A DNA stretch of 64,000 nucleotides from Sulfitobacter sabulilitoris. GTDB taxonomy: Bacteria; Pseudomonadota; Alphaproteobacteria; Rhodobacterales; Rhodobacteraceae. The translations under genes and the position numbers were made by a program. Below, one piece after another: positions 1 to 9,154 of the stretch. Below the pieces are notes generated by a model. It was not told the DNA's origin. It was given only the letters and a program-made list of their open reading frames with translations, and did not search any database. Location of the stretch: positions 124,001-188,000 of the forward strand of contig NZ_VANS01000002.1 of the NCBI RefSeq assembly GCF_005887615.1, written 5' to 3'. Each line of letters opens with the position of its first letter. Position 1 is the first letter of the stretch.

Positions 1-596
1 GCCTTGATTTCTCCGGCAACCTCGGGTTTGGCCGTGACCGTGTCGGCGACCAGATCACGCGCATGATCCATCAGCGCGCCGGCCTGCACGATCCGGTCGA
101 TCAGGCCAAACCGCAGCGCCTCTTCGGCCTCGATCTTCTGCCCGCCCATCAGGATCAGCTTGGTGCGCGCGGGCCCGATCAGCGCCGCCATGCGCGCAGG
201 ATCGCTGGGTTGCGGCAGAAATCCCAATTTCATCACCGGGTAAAAGAACTTCGCGCCCGGCACGGCAATGCGCAGGTCACAGGCCAGCGCCATACCCATC
301 GCGCCCCCCGCCAGCGTGCCGTTCAACGCGGCCACGCTCAGCCCCGGCAATGCGGCGATGGCCCCGGACAGACGCTCCCACACATCCGATGTCGCCAGCC
401 CCGCGCGCGCGGCCTCGAGGTCGGCGCCCGCGCTGAACACGCCCCCCCGCCCGGTCAGGATCACGGCCCGCGCGGCCTGTGCGGCTTCCATGACCTCTGC
501 CAGTTCGATCAGCATGGCGTGGGTCAGGGAATTGGCCTTGTCAGGGCGGTTGATCGTGACCGTCCAGATGTCGCCGCCGCGATCGACCTCGATCAT
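1..596 (-). CDS. Enoyl-CoA hydratase/isomerase (crotonase) family, C-terminus off the left edge
   Basis: Crotonase-fold protein, probably an acyl-CoA hydratase or isomerase in fatty-acid or amino-acid catabolism. The N-terminus reads MIEVDRGGDIWTVTINRP, followed by the crotonase oxyanion-hole segment GGVFSAGADLEAAR and the second signature LNGTLAGGAMGMALACDLRI near residues 95-115. About 198 residues are visible; the remaining C-terminal part lies beyond base 1. The start ATG overlaps the TGA of the upstream SDR gene (ATGA at 593-596), so the two are translationally coupled. The substrate cannot be deduced: the family covers many acyl-CoAs. Confidence 0.85.
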   Translation of the reverse strand, partial: MIEVDRGGDIWTVTINRPDKANSLTHAMLIELAEVMEAAQAARAVILTGRGGVFSAGADLEAARAGLATSDVWERLSGAIAALPGLSVAALNGTLAGGAMGMALACDLRIAVPGAKFFYPVMKLGFLPQPSDPARMAALIGPARTKLILMGGQKIEAEEALRFGLIDRIVQAGALMDHARDLVADTVTAKPEVAGEIK

Positions 597-1342
597 GTCA
601 GGCCAACCTTGCGACGGATATCCTCGTCGCGCAGCGAAATCTCCTTGCCGCACCACGCGTCCGCCTCGGCGCTGCACATCCACAGCAGCGCGCGCGCGGG
701 CCAGTCGGCGGGAATATGGTCCTCCCAGTCCAGCTTGCTCACCGGGTTTACGCCACTGGCCTTGATCTCGCGCTGCATCCGGGTGGCCACGGTGCCGGGG
801 CTCAGCCCGATGGCGCGGATACCGTGCTCCGCCTCTTCCAGATCGACACAGCGGGTCAGCATCGCCACCGCCGCCTTGGACGCGCAATAGTGGCTCCAGG
901 CTTCGACGGGGCCGTGGGCCGCCCCCGAACTGATGGTCAGGACCGACCCGCCACCAGCGGATTTCATCGCCGGAAGGGCCGCATGCATACCGTTGAACAC
1001 CCCCTTGAGGTTGATGTCGATGACCTGCCCCCAGGCGTCCGGGTCGGCGTCGGCCAGATGGCTGATCGGCTCGATCACGCCGGCGTTGTTGATCAGGACG
1101 TCCAGACCGCCAAAGGCCTGAAGCGTGGTCGCGACCGCCGCCGACATCTCGGCATGGCGCGCAACGTTGCAGGGGATGGCGATGGCTGTCTTGCCGATCT
1201 CGCCGGCCAGGTCGGCAATCGCCTCCTGGCCGCGCGCCAGCAGCGCCACATTCGCGCCCGCGGCGGCAAAGACGCGCGCGGTCTCGGCACCGATGCCGCG
1301 GCTGGCCCCGGTGATCATTACGGTTTTGCCTGTCATGTCCAT
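593..1342 (-). CDS. Short-chain dehydrogenase/reductase (SDR)
   Basis: Classical SDR of 249 residues using NAD(P)H. Visible are the Rossmann glycine motif TGASRGIGAE near residue 11, the NNAG motif (LINNAGVIEP) and the catalytic Ser with YCASK. The start at 1342 is chosen over the second ATG (1336) because AGGAG lies 8 nt upstream; the reading frame stays open far upstream but without a ribosome site. It is coupled by an ATGA overlap to the crotonase gene, which suggests a shared beta-oxidation-like or alcohol/hydroxyacyl pathway. The substrate is unknown. Confidence 0.9.
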   Translation of the reverse strand: MDMTGKTVMITGASRGIGAETARVFAAAGANVALLARGQEAIADLAGEIGKTAIAIPCNVARHAEMSAAVATTLQAFGGLDVLINNAGVIEPISHLADADPDAWGQVIDINLKGVFNGMHAALPAMKSAGGGSVLTISSGAAHGPVEAWSHYCASKAAVAMLTRCVDLEEAEHGIRAIGLSPGTVATRMQREIKASGVNPVSKLDWEDHIPADWPARALLWMCSAEADAWCGKEISLRDEDIRRKVGLT

Positions 1343-1489
1343 TGTGCTGTCTCCTGCGATCTGAAGGCCTGGATGGGCGTCCCCTCCGTGGTAATCCGCC
1401 GCGGATGCAGCGTCCAGCCCGCCCGGCCCTTGACCCGGCAGCGGCAAGCGCAGACGATGCGCGCAAGATCGTTGACAAGGAGACGCCAG

Positions 1490-3022
1490 ATGGCCCGACT
1501 GCCCCTTATTCCGACCGCGCATGCCACCGGCCTGATGGGTCTTTTGACCCTGGCCCAGCCTGCATTCGCCGATGTCACGGCGATGGACGTCTGGGAGGAC
1601 TGGCGCAGCTACATCTCGGGTATGGCCTATGACGTGAGCGCCGATACCGCGATGGAGGGGCAAACGCTGACCGTCTCCAATCTGCGCATCGACATGAAGA
1701 TGGAAGAGGGCGCAGGCACCGCGGCGATGGACCTTGGCACGGTGCAGTTCACCGAAAACGGCGATGGCACCGTGTCGATAGCCCTGCCGGACCGGATGCC
1801 GATCGTGGTCAACATGACCCCGCCAAACGAGGATCCGGTCACGATCACCATGGACTACGGTCAGACGGGTTTCGCCATGACGGCGTCGGGCACGCCCAGC
1901 GACATGCAATATGTCTACAGCGCCGACAGGCTGGAGCTGGCCCTGCGCGAAATCATCGCCGACGGCGAGGTGATGAACCCCGACGACACAGCCGCCAACA
2001 TGACCCTGTCCGGCGTGGCGGGGCGCACGCAGATGACGCTTGGCGCCCTGCGTGCCTACGAGCAATCGATGACCGCTGAAAGCCTGCGATACGGCATGGC
2101 CTTTACCGACCCGAAGGGCGAAGGATCGGCCAGGATCAGCGGCGGCAGCGAGGCACTGGCCTTTACCGGCGCGGGTGAAATACCGTTGCAGGTGGTTCAG
2201 GCCGATGACATGGCCGCCATGCTGGCCGCCGGTTTCCGCTTTGACGGGACCTTCACCTATGGCGCGGGCAATTCCAACATCGCGGCCACCAGCCCCGACG
2301 GTCCGGTTGCGGGCACGACGACCTCGCAGGGCGGATCGCTGCAAATCGCCATGTCGCAGGAAGGGATCGCCTATGACGTCGCGCAGACCGGCCTCGCGGT
2401 GAACCTGACCTCTGCCGCCGCGCCGCTGCCCATCGCGTTCGAAGTTGCCGATGCCCGTTTCAACATCTCCGCGCCGCTGCGCAAATCCGAAGAGGCGCAG
2501 GATTTCGCCTTTGGCTTCACGCTTGGCGATTTCACCTTGTCCGAGCTGATATGGGGCATCTTCGATCCGGCCGCGCAACTGCCCCGCGACCCCGCGACCA
2601 TCGCGCTGGACCTGACCGGCAAGGCCAAGATCCTGATGGATCTTTTGGACCCCGCGAATGCCGCCCGGATGCAGGCCGACGACGGCCTGCCGGGCGAGCT
2701 TGAGGTGCTCAACATCAACAAGCTGCAGGTGACGGCAGCCGGGGCGGAACTGACCGGCGCGGGGGGCTTTACGTTTGACAACGCGCGCCCGACGGGCGGA
2801 ATGCCCAAGCCGACAGGGGCCGCGAATTTCAAGTTGAGCGGCGCAAACGCACTGATCGACACGCTGGTCGCAATGGGGCTGCTGCCGCAGGACCAGGCGA
2901 TGGGCGCGCGGATGATGATGGGGCTTTTCGCCGTGCCGGGCGAGGCGCCGGACACAGTGACCTCGACGATCGAGATCAACGAGGAAGGGCACGTACTGGC
3001 CAACGGTCAGCGCATCCAGTAA
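1490..3022 (+). CDS. DUF2125-type exported protein
   Basis: Protein of 510 residues with an N-terminal signal sequence (hydrophobic segment GLMGLLTLAQPAFA, likely cleaved near residue 28). The rest is rich in beta strands with repeated amphipathic segments and no catalytic motif, as in the DUF2125 family of alphaproteobacteria. It is probably periplasmic or envelope-associated. The start ATG follows AAGGAG. It stands alone: the SDR gene is divergent, and a strong terminator follows at 3082-3122. Function unknown. Confidence 0.8.
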   Translation: MARLPLIPTAHATGLMGLLTLAQPAFADVTAMDVWEDWRSYISGMAYDVSADTAMEGQTLTVSNLRIDMKMEEGAGTAAMDLGTVQFTENGDGTVSIALPDRMPIVVNMTPPNEDPVTITMDYGQTGFAMTASGTPSDMQYVYSADRLELALREIIADGEVMNPDDTAANMTLSGVAGRTQMTLGALRAYEQSMTAESLRYGMAFTDPKGEGSARISGGSEALAFTGAGEIPLQVVQADDMAAMLAAGFRFDGTFTYGAGNSNIAATSPDGPVAGTTTSQGGSLQIAMSQEGIAYDVAQTGLAVNLTSAAAPLPIAFEVADARFNISAPLRKSEEAQDFAFGFTLGDFTLSELIWGIFDPAAQLPRDPATIALDLTGKAKILMDLLDPANAARMQADDGLPGELEVLNINKLQVTAAGAELTGAGGFTFDNARPTGGMPKPTGAANFKLSGANALIDTLVAMGLLPQDQAMGARMMMGLFAVPGEAPDTVTSTIEINEEGHVLANGQRIQ

Positions 3023-3081
3023 CCCCCGACGACAGGTATTGCGCGGGTTGGCGCGTCTGCGGGGGTAGGACGCGCCTCACC

Positions 3082-3122
3082 GCGCCGGGCGGCCCCGGAC
3101 GGTCTGCCTGCCCGGCGCTTTT
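3082..3122 (+). terminator. Intrinsic terminator after the DUF2125 gene
   Basis: Perfect 9-bp stem GCGCCGGGC (3082-3090) / GCCCGGCGC (3110-3118) followed by TTTT. The 19-nt loop is long but the stem is strong. It lies 60 nt after the DUF2125 stop. The 311-bp space 3023-3334 otherwise holds only a 14-bp GC palindrome at 3224-3237 and presumably the promoter of the next operon; I see no gene in it. Confidence 0.7.
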
Positions 3123-3334
3123 GCCAACCCGGTCGAAACACCGCACCACGCGCGGCCTGCTACCGGCCGCCGCGGCACTGCCCTCGCCGGTCGGAGCCAC
3201 GCAGCGCCACGTGCCGGGCCGGTCCGCACCGGTGCGGCTTTCCGGCAAAAGCCGTGGACCCCTTTTTGCCCCGCGCCCTTGCGGTCGGACCTCGGCGGCT
3301 CTACCTGAAGTGCAGTATTTACGGAGCCCGATGT

Positions 3335-4681
3335 ATGACGCAGCCCCTTGAGGCCCTTACCGAACAGCTTTTGCAGGCGGCCAGGCGCGCCGGTGCCGAC
3401 GCCGCCGATGCAATGGGCGTGCGGGGCACTTCCCTGTCCGTCGATGTCCGCGGCACAACACTGGAGCAGGCGGAACGCGCCGAGGGCGTGGACATCGGGC
3501 TGCGCGTGTTCGTGGGCCAGCGGACGGCGACCGTCTCGGCCTCCGACCTGTCGCAACGCACCATCGACGAAATGGCCCAGCGGGCCGTCGCGATGGCGCG
3601 CGAGGCCCCGGAAGACCCCCATGCAGGTCTGGCGCACGCTGGGCAATTGGCGGACGGTTGGGACAGCGACGCGTTGCAGATGTGTGACCCCGCGCCGGAA
3701 CCGGACCCCGAGGACCTGCACGCGATGGCTGCCCGTGCCGAGGCCGCGGCCCTTGCGGTCGACGGCGTGACGCAGGTTCAGTCCGCCAGCGCCGGATACA
3801 GCGCGCGGCAGGTGCATCTGGCGGCAACGAACGGCTTTTCCGGCGGCTACGCGCGCACCGACACCGGGCTGTCCTGCGTCGCCATTTCGGGCAGCGGCAC
3901 CGGGATGGAGCGCGACTATGACGGCGACAGCCGCATCTTCGGCGCCGATCTGCGCAGCCCCGAAGACATCGGCACCCGCACCGCGATGCGCGCCGTCGAA
4001 CGGATGGGCGCGCGCAAGCCGCGGACCGGCACCTATCCGGTTCTGTTCGACGAACGGGTGTCGTCCACGCTGATCGGGCACCTTCTGGCCGCGGTCAACG
4101 GATCTTCGGTGGCGCGCGGCGCATCCTGGCTGCGTGATGCATTGGGACAGGAGATCTTGCCGGCGGCCCTGTCGCTGCGCGAAGATCCGCACCGCACGCG
4201 CGCCTCGGGGTCGCGCCCCTTTGACGCCGAAGGGCTTCCCACCCGACCGCGCGATATCGTGATCGGCGGCGTGCTTCAGGGCTGGACCGTCGATCTGGCG
4301 ACTGCGCGTCAACTGGGTGTGAGCCCGACGGGCAACGCCGCGCGCGGCACGTCGTCGGGCCCCTCGCCCGCCACATGGAACGTGGCGCTGACCCAGGGCG
4401 AGGCCAGCCGCGACGACCTGATCCGCGATATGGGAACGGGGCTTTTGGTGACGTCGATGATCGGGTCCACGATCAATCCCAACACGGGCGATTATTCGCG
4501 CGGCGCCGCCGGGCTTTGGGTCGAGAATGGCGAGATCATGCACCCGGTGAACGAATGCACCATCGCGGGCAACCTGCGCGACATGCTGCGCAGCATTGTG
4601 CCCGCGAACGACGCACGCACACACCTCAGCCGGGTCGTGCCGTCGCTTCTGGTGCCGGGAATGTCCATTGCAGGCGCATGA
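3335..4681 (+). CDS. pmbA: TldD/PmbA family protease subunit (TldE-like)
   Basis: A 448-residue member of the TldD/PmbA family (U62), which forms a TldD/TldE heterodimer that degrades unfolded peptides and processes modified peptides. The C-terminal half carries the family segments AASWLRD-type region, STINPNTGDYSRGAAGLWVENG and the final NCTIAGNLRDML-like motif (here NECTIAGNLRDML). No HExxxH is present, as expected for the non-metal TldE/PmbA subunit; its TldD partner is not in this window. The ATG at 3335 follows ACGGAG. First gene of an apparent operon with the phosphatase, DUF4170, waaA and lpxK. Confidence 0.9.
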   Translation: MTQPLEALTEQLLQAARRAGADAADAMGVRGTSLSVDVRGTTLEQAERAEGVDIGLRVFVGQRTATVSASDLSQRTIDEMAQRAVAMAREAPEDPHAGLAHAGQLADGWDSDALQMCDPAPEPDPEDLHAMAARAEAAALAVDGVTQVQSASAGYSARQVHLAATNGFSGGYARTDTGLSCVAISGSGTGMERDYDGDSRIFGADLRSPEDIGTRTAMRAVERMGARKPRTGTYPVLFDERVSSTLIGHLLAAVNGSSVARGASWLRDALGQEILPAALSLREDPHRTRASGSRPFDAEGLPTRPRDIVIGGVLQGWTVDLATARQLGVSPTGNAARGTSSGPSPATWNVALTQGEASRDDLIRDMGTGLLVTSMIGSTINPNTGDYSRGAAGLWVENGEIMHPVNECTIAGNLRDMLRSIVPANDARTHLSRVVPSLLVPGMSIAGA

Positions 4682-5444
4682 CCTTGCCCTGATCACCGAC
4701 GCCATCCGCATGGCGGGCCGTGTCGCCACCAGCTTTGTCGGCAAGACCGCGCAACGCTGGGACAAACCGGCGGGTGCAGGGCCGGTCACCGAGGCCGATA
4801 TGGCGGTGAACAGCCTGCTGGAAAGCGTGCTGCGCAATGCGCGCCCCGAATATGGCTGGCTGTCGGAGGAAACCGAGGATTCAGAGGCCCGGCTGTCGAA
4901 CGAGACCGTGTTCATCATCGACCCCATCGACGGCACCCGCAGCTTTGTCGAAGGGTCGCGCACCTGGGCACACAGCATTGGAATTGCCCATCGCGGCCAG
5001 ATTACCGCCGCCGCCGTGTATCTGCCGATGCGCGACCGCCTTTATACCGCAGCGCAGGGACGGGGGGCGTTCCTGAACGGTGTGCCGATTACCGTATCGG
5101 GCGTGACCGCTCTCGATGACGCGGCGGTGCTGGCGACCAAGCCCAACATGGACCCGAAATTCTGGCCACGCGGCGTACCCGGCTTTGACCGGGCGCATCG
5201 TCCCTCGCTGGCCTACCGACTGGCGCTGGTGGCCGAAGGGCGCTTTGACGCGATGCTGACATTCCGGCCCAGCTGGGAATGGGATATCGCCGCGGGGGCG
5301 CTGATCGTGACGGAAGCGGGCGGCACCTGCACCGACAAGGCCGGGCGGCCGCTGATGTTCAACAACCCCCATCCCACGCTGAATGGCGTGATCGCCGGTG
5401 GCGCCGCGCTGCATGGCGATGTATTGGGTGCGCTTGACGCCTGA
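4668..5444 (+). CDS. cysQ: Inositol monophosphatase family, CysQ-like 3'(2'),5'-bisphosphate nucleotidase
   Basis: Mg-dependent, Li-sensitive phosphatase fold of about 258 residues. The metal motifs are clear: the ETED element (LSEETEDSE), DPIDGTRSF near residue 85 and WEWDIAAGALIVTEAGG in the last third. The likely role is hydrolysis of 3'-phosphoadenosine 5'-phosphate or an inositol-type phosphate. No ATG fits: a TTG at 4668 with GGGAA upstream gives the expected N-terminus (QAHDLALITDAIRMAGR) and overlaps the pmbA end by 14 nt. The frame stays open further upstream, so the start is not certain. CysQ versus SuhB cannot be settled by eye. Confidence 0.85.
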   Translation: MQAHDLALITDAIRMAGRVATSFVGKTAQRWDKPAGAGPVTEADMAVNSLLESVLRNARPEYGWLSEETEDSEARLSNETVFIIDPIDGTRSFVEGSRTWAHSIGIAHRGQITAAAVYLPMRDRLYTAAQGRGAFLNGVPITVSGVTALDDAAVLATKPNMDPKFWPRGVPGFDRAHRPSLAYRLALVAEGRFDAMLTFRPSWEWDIAAGALIVTEAGGTCTDKAGRPLMFNNPHPTLNGVIAGGAALHGDVLGALDA

Positions 5445-5524
5445 GCGGAGATACGCGACGCTTTGCCTCAACTCTTGCCCGCTCTGACCATGACGGCACA
5501 CTTTATCACCCAAGGATCGATCAA

Positions 5525-5767
5525 ATGACCCAACGCTTGCATCTCGTTTTTGGCGGGGAACTCGTCAATCCCAGCGACAATGTGTTCAAGAACGTCGCGG
5601 ACCTGCATATCGTGGGGATCTTTCCGGACTACGCCACGGCTTACAACGCCTGGAAAACCGAGGCGCAGCGCACCGTGGACAATGCCCATATGCGGTATTT
5701 CATCGCCCACCTGCACCGCCTGCGCGACGAAGAAACACCTGCGTCGCCGACCGAAGAACTGGGCTAG
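5525..5767 (+). CDS. DUF4170 domain protein
   Basis: Small 80-residue soluble protein matching the DUF4170 family (LHLVFGGELVNPSDNVF at the N-terminus, then GIFPDYATAYNAWKTEAQRTVDNA, and YFIAHLHRL near the end). In Rhodobacteraceae this family usually sits directly before the Kdo transferase gene, as here; the next coding region starts 6 nt after the stop. Function unknown; context suggests a link to lipopolysaccharide synthesis. Confidence 0.85.
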   Translation: MTQRLHLVFGGELVNPSDNVFKNVADLHIVGIFPDYATAYNAWKTEAQRTVDNAHMRYFIAHLHRLRDEETPASPTEELG

Positions 5768-5773
5768 GTGCAG

Positions 5774-7000
5774 ATGGGCCGCTCGCCAGGGTTGGCGGCC
5801 TATCGCGCGTGGACGCGCCGGGCCGACGATCCCGAATTCCGGGCCTGCACCGCGCGCCCCGCCGGTGAAATGGTGTGGCTGCACGCACCCGAGCCGGGCA
5901 ACCTTCTGGCGATCCACGATCTGGCCCAGCGCCTGTGTGCCGCGCGCTATGACCTGAGCGTGCTGATCACGCTGACCAACCCCGATCTGGCCGATGCAAC
6001 CACCCGCCGAAGCGCTCTCGACAAACGGATCATCATCGACCGCGCTCCCAGCGAACACCCCGAGTGCGCCAAGGCCTTTGTCACCCATTGGGCCCCGGAT
6101 ATGGGGATCTGGTCCTGGGGCGGGCTGCGACCAAACCTGATTCAGGCGGCACTGGATCAAGGGTGTGCCATGGTTCTGATCGACGCCGACACCGGCGGGT
6201 TCGATGGCCGGCGCGACCGCTGGCTGCCCGACGTCGCGCGCAGCATCCTGTCGAAATTCAGCTCGGTTCTGGCCCGATCCACACCGGCCGCGCGGCGACT
6301 TGAGCAATTGGGGCTGGACCGCGCGAGCATTCAGGTCACGCCACCGTTGCAGGCGGGCGGGCAGGCGCTGCCCTGCGACGATGCGGATGTGACCGATCTG
6401 TCCTCGGCTCTGGCCGGGCGGCCCGTGTGGCTGGCCAATGCGGTTCAGATGGCCGAGGTTCCGACCGTTCTGTCGGCCCATCGCACCGCTCTGCGCCTGT
6501 CGCACCGGCTGCTGCTGATCCTGCATCCGGCGCCGGGGTGCAATCTCGATGAAATCGCGGGCGCGGCCAACAAGCAGGGGTTCCGGACCCTTAACTGGGA
6601 CAGCGGCAGTTACCCCGACGATTCCACGCAGATCCTGCTGGCCGACGATCCGCGCGACCTGGGTCTGTTCTACCGTGTGGCGCCGGTGGCATTCCTGGGC
6701 AGCTCGCTCAGTCCGGGCCACGGCGGGTGCGATCCGTTCGAAGCGGCAGCGCTCGGCTCTGCGGTGCTGTATGGCCCCAATGTGCGCCGCTACATGCCAT
6801 TCTACACGCGGCTTGCACAGGCCGGTGCGGCGCGGATCGTGAACGATTCGCATGCGCTCGGCACTGCGGTCACGCGCCTGATCGCGCCCGATCAGGCGGC
6901 CACGATGGCGCATGCGGGTTGGGACGTGATCAGCCAGGGCGCCGCTCTGACCGATACCGTCATCGACCTGGTGCAGGAGGGGCTGGATGCGCGCGCCTGA
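5774..7000 (+). CDS. waaA: 3-deoxy-D-manno-octulosonic acid (Kdo) transferase-like glycosyltransferase
   Basis: A 408-residue GT30-like protein that would transfer Kdo to the lipid A precursor at the inner membrane. The N-terminal domain has [10 protein letters not shown] and [11 protein letters not shown] in place of the usual WxHxxSxGE and TTxT elements, and then an APD...[11 protein letters not shown] segment matching the family's P-D-x-P-W-R/G-L-x-P-N-L-I region. The C-terminal domain has [28 protein letters not shown], the nucleotide-sugar-binding region. The acceptor motif is diverged (EPGNLLAI instead of S-x-G-E), so exact specificity is less sure. Start chosen at ATG 5774; an in-frame GTG at 5768 directly after the DUF4170 stop is possible. 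Overlaps lpxK by 14 nt. Confidence 0.8.
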   Translation: MGRSPGLAAYRAWTRRADDPEFRACTARPAGEMVWLHAPEPGNLLAIHDLAQRLCAARYDLSVLITLTNPDLADATTRRSALDKRIIIDRAPSEHPECAKAFVTHWAPDMGIWSWGGLRPNLIQAALDQGCAMVLIDADTGGFDGRRDRWLPDVARSILSKFSSVLARSTPAARRLEQLGLDRASIQVTPPLQAGGQALPCDDADVTDLSSALAGRPVWLANAVQMAEVPTVLSAHRTALRLSHRLLLILHPAPGCNLDEIAGAANKQGFRTLNWDSGSYPDDSTQILLADDPRDLGLFYRVAPVAFLGSSLSPGHGGCDPFEAAALGSAVLYGPNVRRYMPFYTRLAQAGAARIVNDSHALGTAVTRLIAPDQAATMAHAGWDVISQGAALTDTVIDLVQEGLDARA

Positions 7001-7979
7001 CTTCTGGAACACGGCACCCGATCAGCCTGCCCTGCGCGCGCGACTGTTGCAGCCTTTGGGCGCGCTTTATGCCGCTGCGACGGCCCGCAGGCTGGCACGG
7101 GGCGCACGCGCGCGGCTCGATGTGCCGGTGGTCTGCGTGGGAAACATCAATGCCGGCGGCACCGGCAAGACCCCGACGGTGATTGCGGTGCTGGAGCATT
7201 TGCGCGGGCGGTATCACACGCCGCATGTGGTCAGTCGTGGCTACGGCGGTACGCTGAAGGGTCCGGTGCGCGTGATCCCCGGCCGGCACAGCGCGGCGCA
7301 GGTGGGCGATGAGCCGCTGCTTCTGGCAGCCTTTGCCGAGGTTTGGGTCGCCGAGGATCGTGCCGCGGGCGCGCGCGCGGCGGCGCAGGCCGGGGCCAAC
7401 GTGATCGTGCTGGATGACGGGTTTCAAAACCCCGCGCTGCATTATGATCTGTCCATCGTGGTGGTCGATGCCGCGCGTGGCTTTGGCAACGGATTGTGCC
7501 TGCCGGCCGGGCCGCTGCGCGAACCGGTTGAGGCGGGGCTGACGCGCGCCGACCTGCTGCTGTCGATCGGCGATGCGGCGGCGCAGGCGCGGTTCGACGA
7601 GACGCCGCTGCCCGACGCGTTGCCGCATGTCCGGGCCGAACTGGCACCGTTGCAGACCGGCATGGACTGGTCCGACACGCGCGCGCTTGCCTTTGCCGGG
7701 ATCGGCCATCCGGCGAAGTTCTTTGCCACGCTGAGGGGGCTGGGCGCGGAGGTGATCCACGCCGAGGCACTGAGCGATCATCAGCCGCTGTCGCAGACCC
7801 TGATGACCCGGCTGGAAGCGGATGCGCGCCTGCGCGGGGCGCAACTGGTCACCACCGAAAAGGATGCCGTGCGTCTGCCCGCCGCGTTCCGGTCCAAGGT
7901 CATCACCCTGCCGGTGCGGCTCTGCCTGCCCGACGGCAACGCGCTTTACGCGGCGCTCGATGCGCTGCCTGTCCCGTAA
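6987..7979 (+). CDS. lpxK: Tetraacyldisaccharide 4'-kinase
   Basis: LpxK phosphorylates the 4' position of the lipid A disaccharide at the inner-membrane surface. The protein has 330 residues, the usual family length. A Walker A motif [12 protein letters not shown] lies near residues 52-63, followed by [14 protein letters not shown] and LDDGFQNP, all LpxK hallmarks. The N-terminus carries the amphipathic FWNT...[11 protein letters not shown] segment. Last gene of the pmbA-cysQ-DUF4170-waaA-lpxK run; convergent with the CoA-transferase. Confidence 0.95.
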   Translation: MRAPDFWNTAPDQPALRARLLQPLGALYAAATARRLARGARARLDVPVVCVGNINAGGTGKTPTVIAVLEHLRGRYHTPHVVSRGYGGTLKGPVRVIPGRHSAAQVGDEPLLLAAFAEVWVAEDRAAGARAAAQAGANVIVLDDGFQNPALHYDLSIVVVDAARGFGNGLCLPAGPLREPVEAGLTRADLLLSIGDAAAQARFDETPLPDALPHVRAELAPLQTGMDWSDTRALAFAGIGHPAKFFATLRGLGAEVIHAEALSDHQPLSQTLMTRLEADARLRGAQLVTTEKDAVRLPAAFRSKVITLPVRLCLPDGNALYAALDALPVP

Positions 7980-7988
7980 GCGCACGGA

Positions 7989-8037
7989 ATTTTCGAAAAT
8001 CACCGTCGGTTTTCTTTGAAAGAAAACGGCGACGGGT
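7989..8037. repeat. Intergenic hairpin element, family B copy 1
   Basis: AT-rich block between two convergent genes inside GC-rich DNA. It contains the 12-bp palindrome ATTTTCGAAAAT (7989-8000), then a hairpin with inner stem GTTTTCT/AGAAAAC (loop TTGAA) and outer CCGTCG/CGACGG arms (8003-8034). The same order of elements (TTTTCGAA..., about 9 nt, TTTTCTTTGA-A/C-AGAAAACG) recurs in inverse orientation at 61075-61114. Probably a transcription-ending or repeat element for the convergent genes; it lacks a classic T tail. Confidence 0.55.
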
Positions 8038-8038
8038 G

Positions 8039-9154
8039 TCAGTTGTCCTCGCCCAGTTTCGGCGAGGGGCGATGCAATGCAAGCTCCGCGTCCGAAAAGG
8101 TGAAGGGCGCGCGGATGCCCGGAACGCCGCCCAGTTCAATCTGCATCTTGCGCGCCTTGACCTGCGGATCGGCCATCACGTCCGAAAGATCGTTGATCGG
8201 CCCCGCGGGCACCCCTTCGGACTCGCAGGCGGCCAGCAGATCGTCGCGGGTACGCTGGCGGGTCGCATCGTTGAGGCGGCGGATCATCTCGGCCCGGTTG
8301 GCCAGCCGGTCGGCGTTCTTCAGGAATTCCGGCGCGGTCGCCATCTCGTCCAATCCGAGCAATTTGCACAGGCGCTGGTATTGCCCGTCGTTGCCCGTCG
8401 CGATGATGATATGCCCGTCGCTCGTGTCGAACGCCTGGTAGGGCGTCAGGTTCACATGCCCGTTGCCCATACGCCGAGGCGCTTTGCCAGTGGTCAGGTA
8501 GTTCATCGCCTGGTTGGCGGTGACGGCAACGGCCACGTCCAGCAACGCCATGTCGATGTGCTGCCCCCTGCCCGTGGCGTGGCGCTGGTGCAGCGCGGCC
8601 AGAATCGCGGTGGACGCATAAACCCCGGTGAAAATATCCGTGATTGCGACGCCGGATTTCTGCGGCTGGCCATCGGGTTCGCCGGTGATCGACATCAGGC
8701 CCGACATGCCCTGTATGATGAAATCATAACCTGCGCGGTGCGCATAGGGGCCCGTCTGGCCAAAGCCGGTGATCGAGCAATAGATCAGTTCGGGAAACTC
8801 GGCGTGCAGACTGTCAAAGTCCAGCCCGTATTTCGCGAGGCCCCCGGTCTTGAAATTCTCGATCAGGATGTCGGCCTCGCCGATCAGCGCCTTGAGCTGC
8901 GCCTGCCCCTCGGGCGTGCGGAAATCGATGGTGACCGATTTCTTGCCGCGGTTGGTGGAATGGAAATAGGCGGCCGACACGTCGTCGTCACGGGTGACGA
9001 AGGGCGGGCCCCACTGGCGGGTATCATCACCCGCCGGGCTTTCGACCTTGATCACCTCGCACCCCAGATCCGACAGCGTCTGACCGGCCCAGGGGCCCGC
9101 CAGCACGCGCGCCAGTTCGACGACCTTCAGTCCGGCCAGAGGTGCCGACATCAT
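8039..9154 (-). CDS. CaiB/BaiF CoA-transferase family protein (class III)
   Basis: A 371-residue family III CoA-transferase that moves CoA between organic acids. Family features are the N-terminal PLAGLKVVELARVLAGPWAGQ, DLGCEVIKVE, and the active-site aspartate region TGVYASTAILAALHQRHATGRGQHIDMALLD. It also has NRGKKSVTIDFRTPEGQ. The start ATG overlaps the stop of the upstream DsbA-like gene (ATGA). The substrate pair is not predictable; formyl-CoA, carnitine, succinate-type and hydroxyacid transferases share this fold. Confidence 0.92.
   Translation of the reverse strand: MMSAPLAGLKVVELARVLAGPWAGQTLSDLGCEVIKVESPAGDDTRQWGPPFVTRDDDVSAAYFHSTNRGKKSVTIDFRTPEGQAQLKALIGEADILIENFKTGGLAKYGLDFDSLHAEFPELIYCSITGFGQTGPYAHRAGYDFIIQGMSGLMSITGEPDGQPQKSGVAITDIFTGVYASTAILAALHQRHATGRGQHIDMALLDVAVAVTANQAMNYLTTGKAPRRMGNGHVNLTPYQAFDTSDGHIIIATGNDGQYQRLCKLLGLDEMATAPEFLKNADRLANRAEMIRRLNDATRQRTRDDLLAACESEGVPAGPINDLSDVMADPQVKARKMQIELGGVPGIRAPFTFSDAELALHRPSPKLGEDN

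Noticed and set aside
1343-2992. A long upstream extension of the SDR frame (799 codons in all)
   Set aside because: Only the last 249 codons match an SDR; the rest is antisense to the DUF2125 gene. AGGAG marks the start at 1342.
3224-3237. GC palindrome CCGCACCGGTGCGG in the gap before pmbA
   Set aside because: Isolated, no T run, no repeat elsewhere noticed; probably chance in GC-rich DNA.
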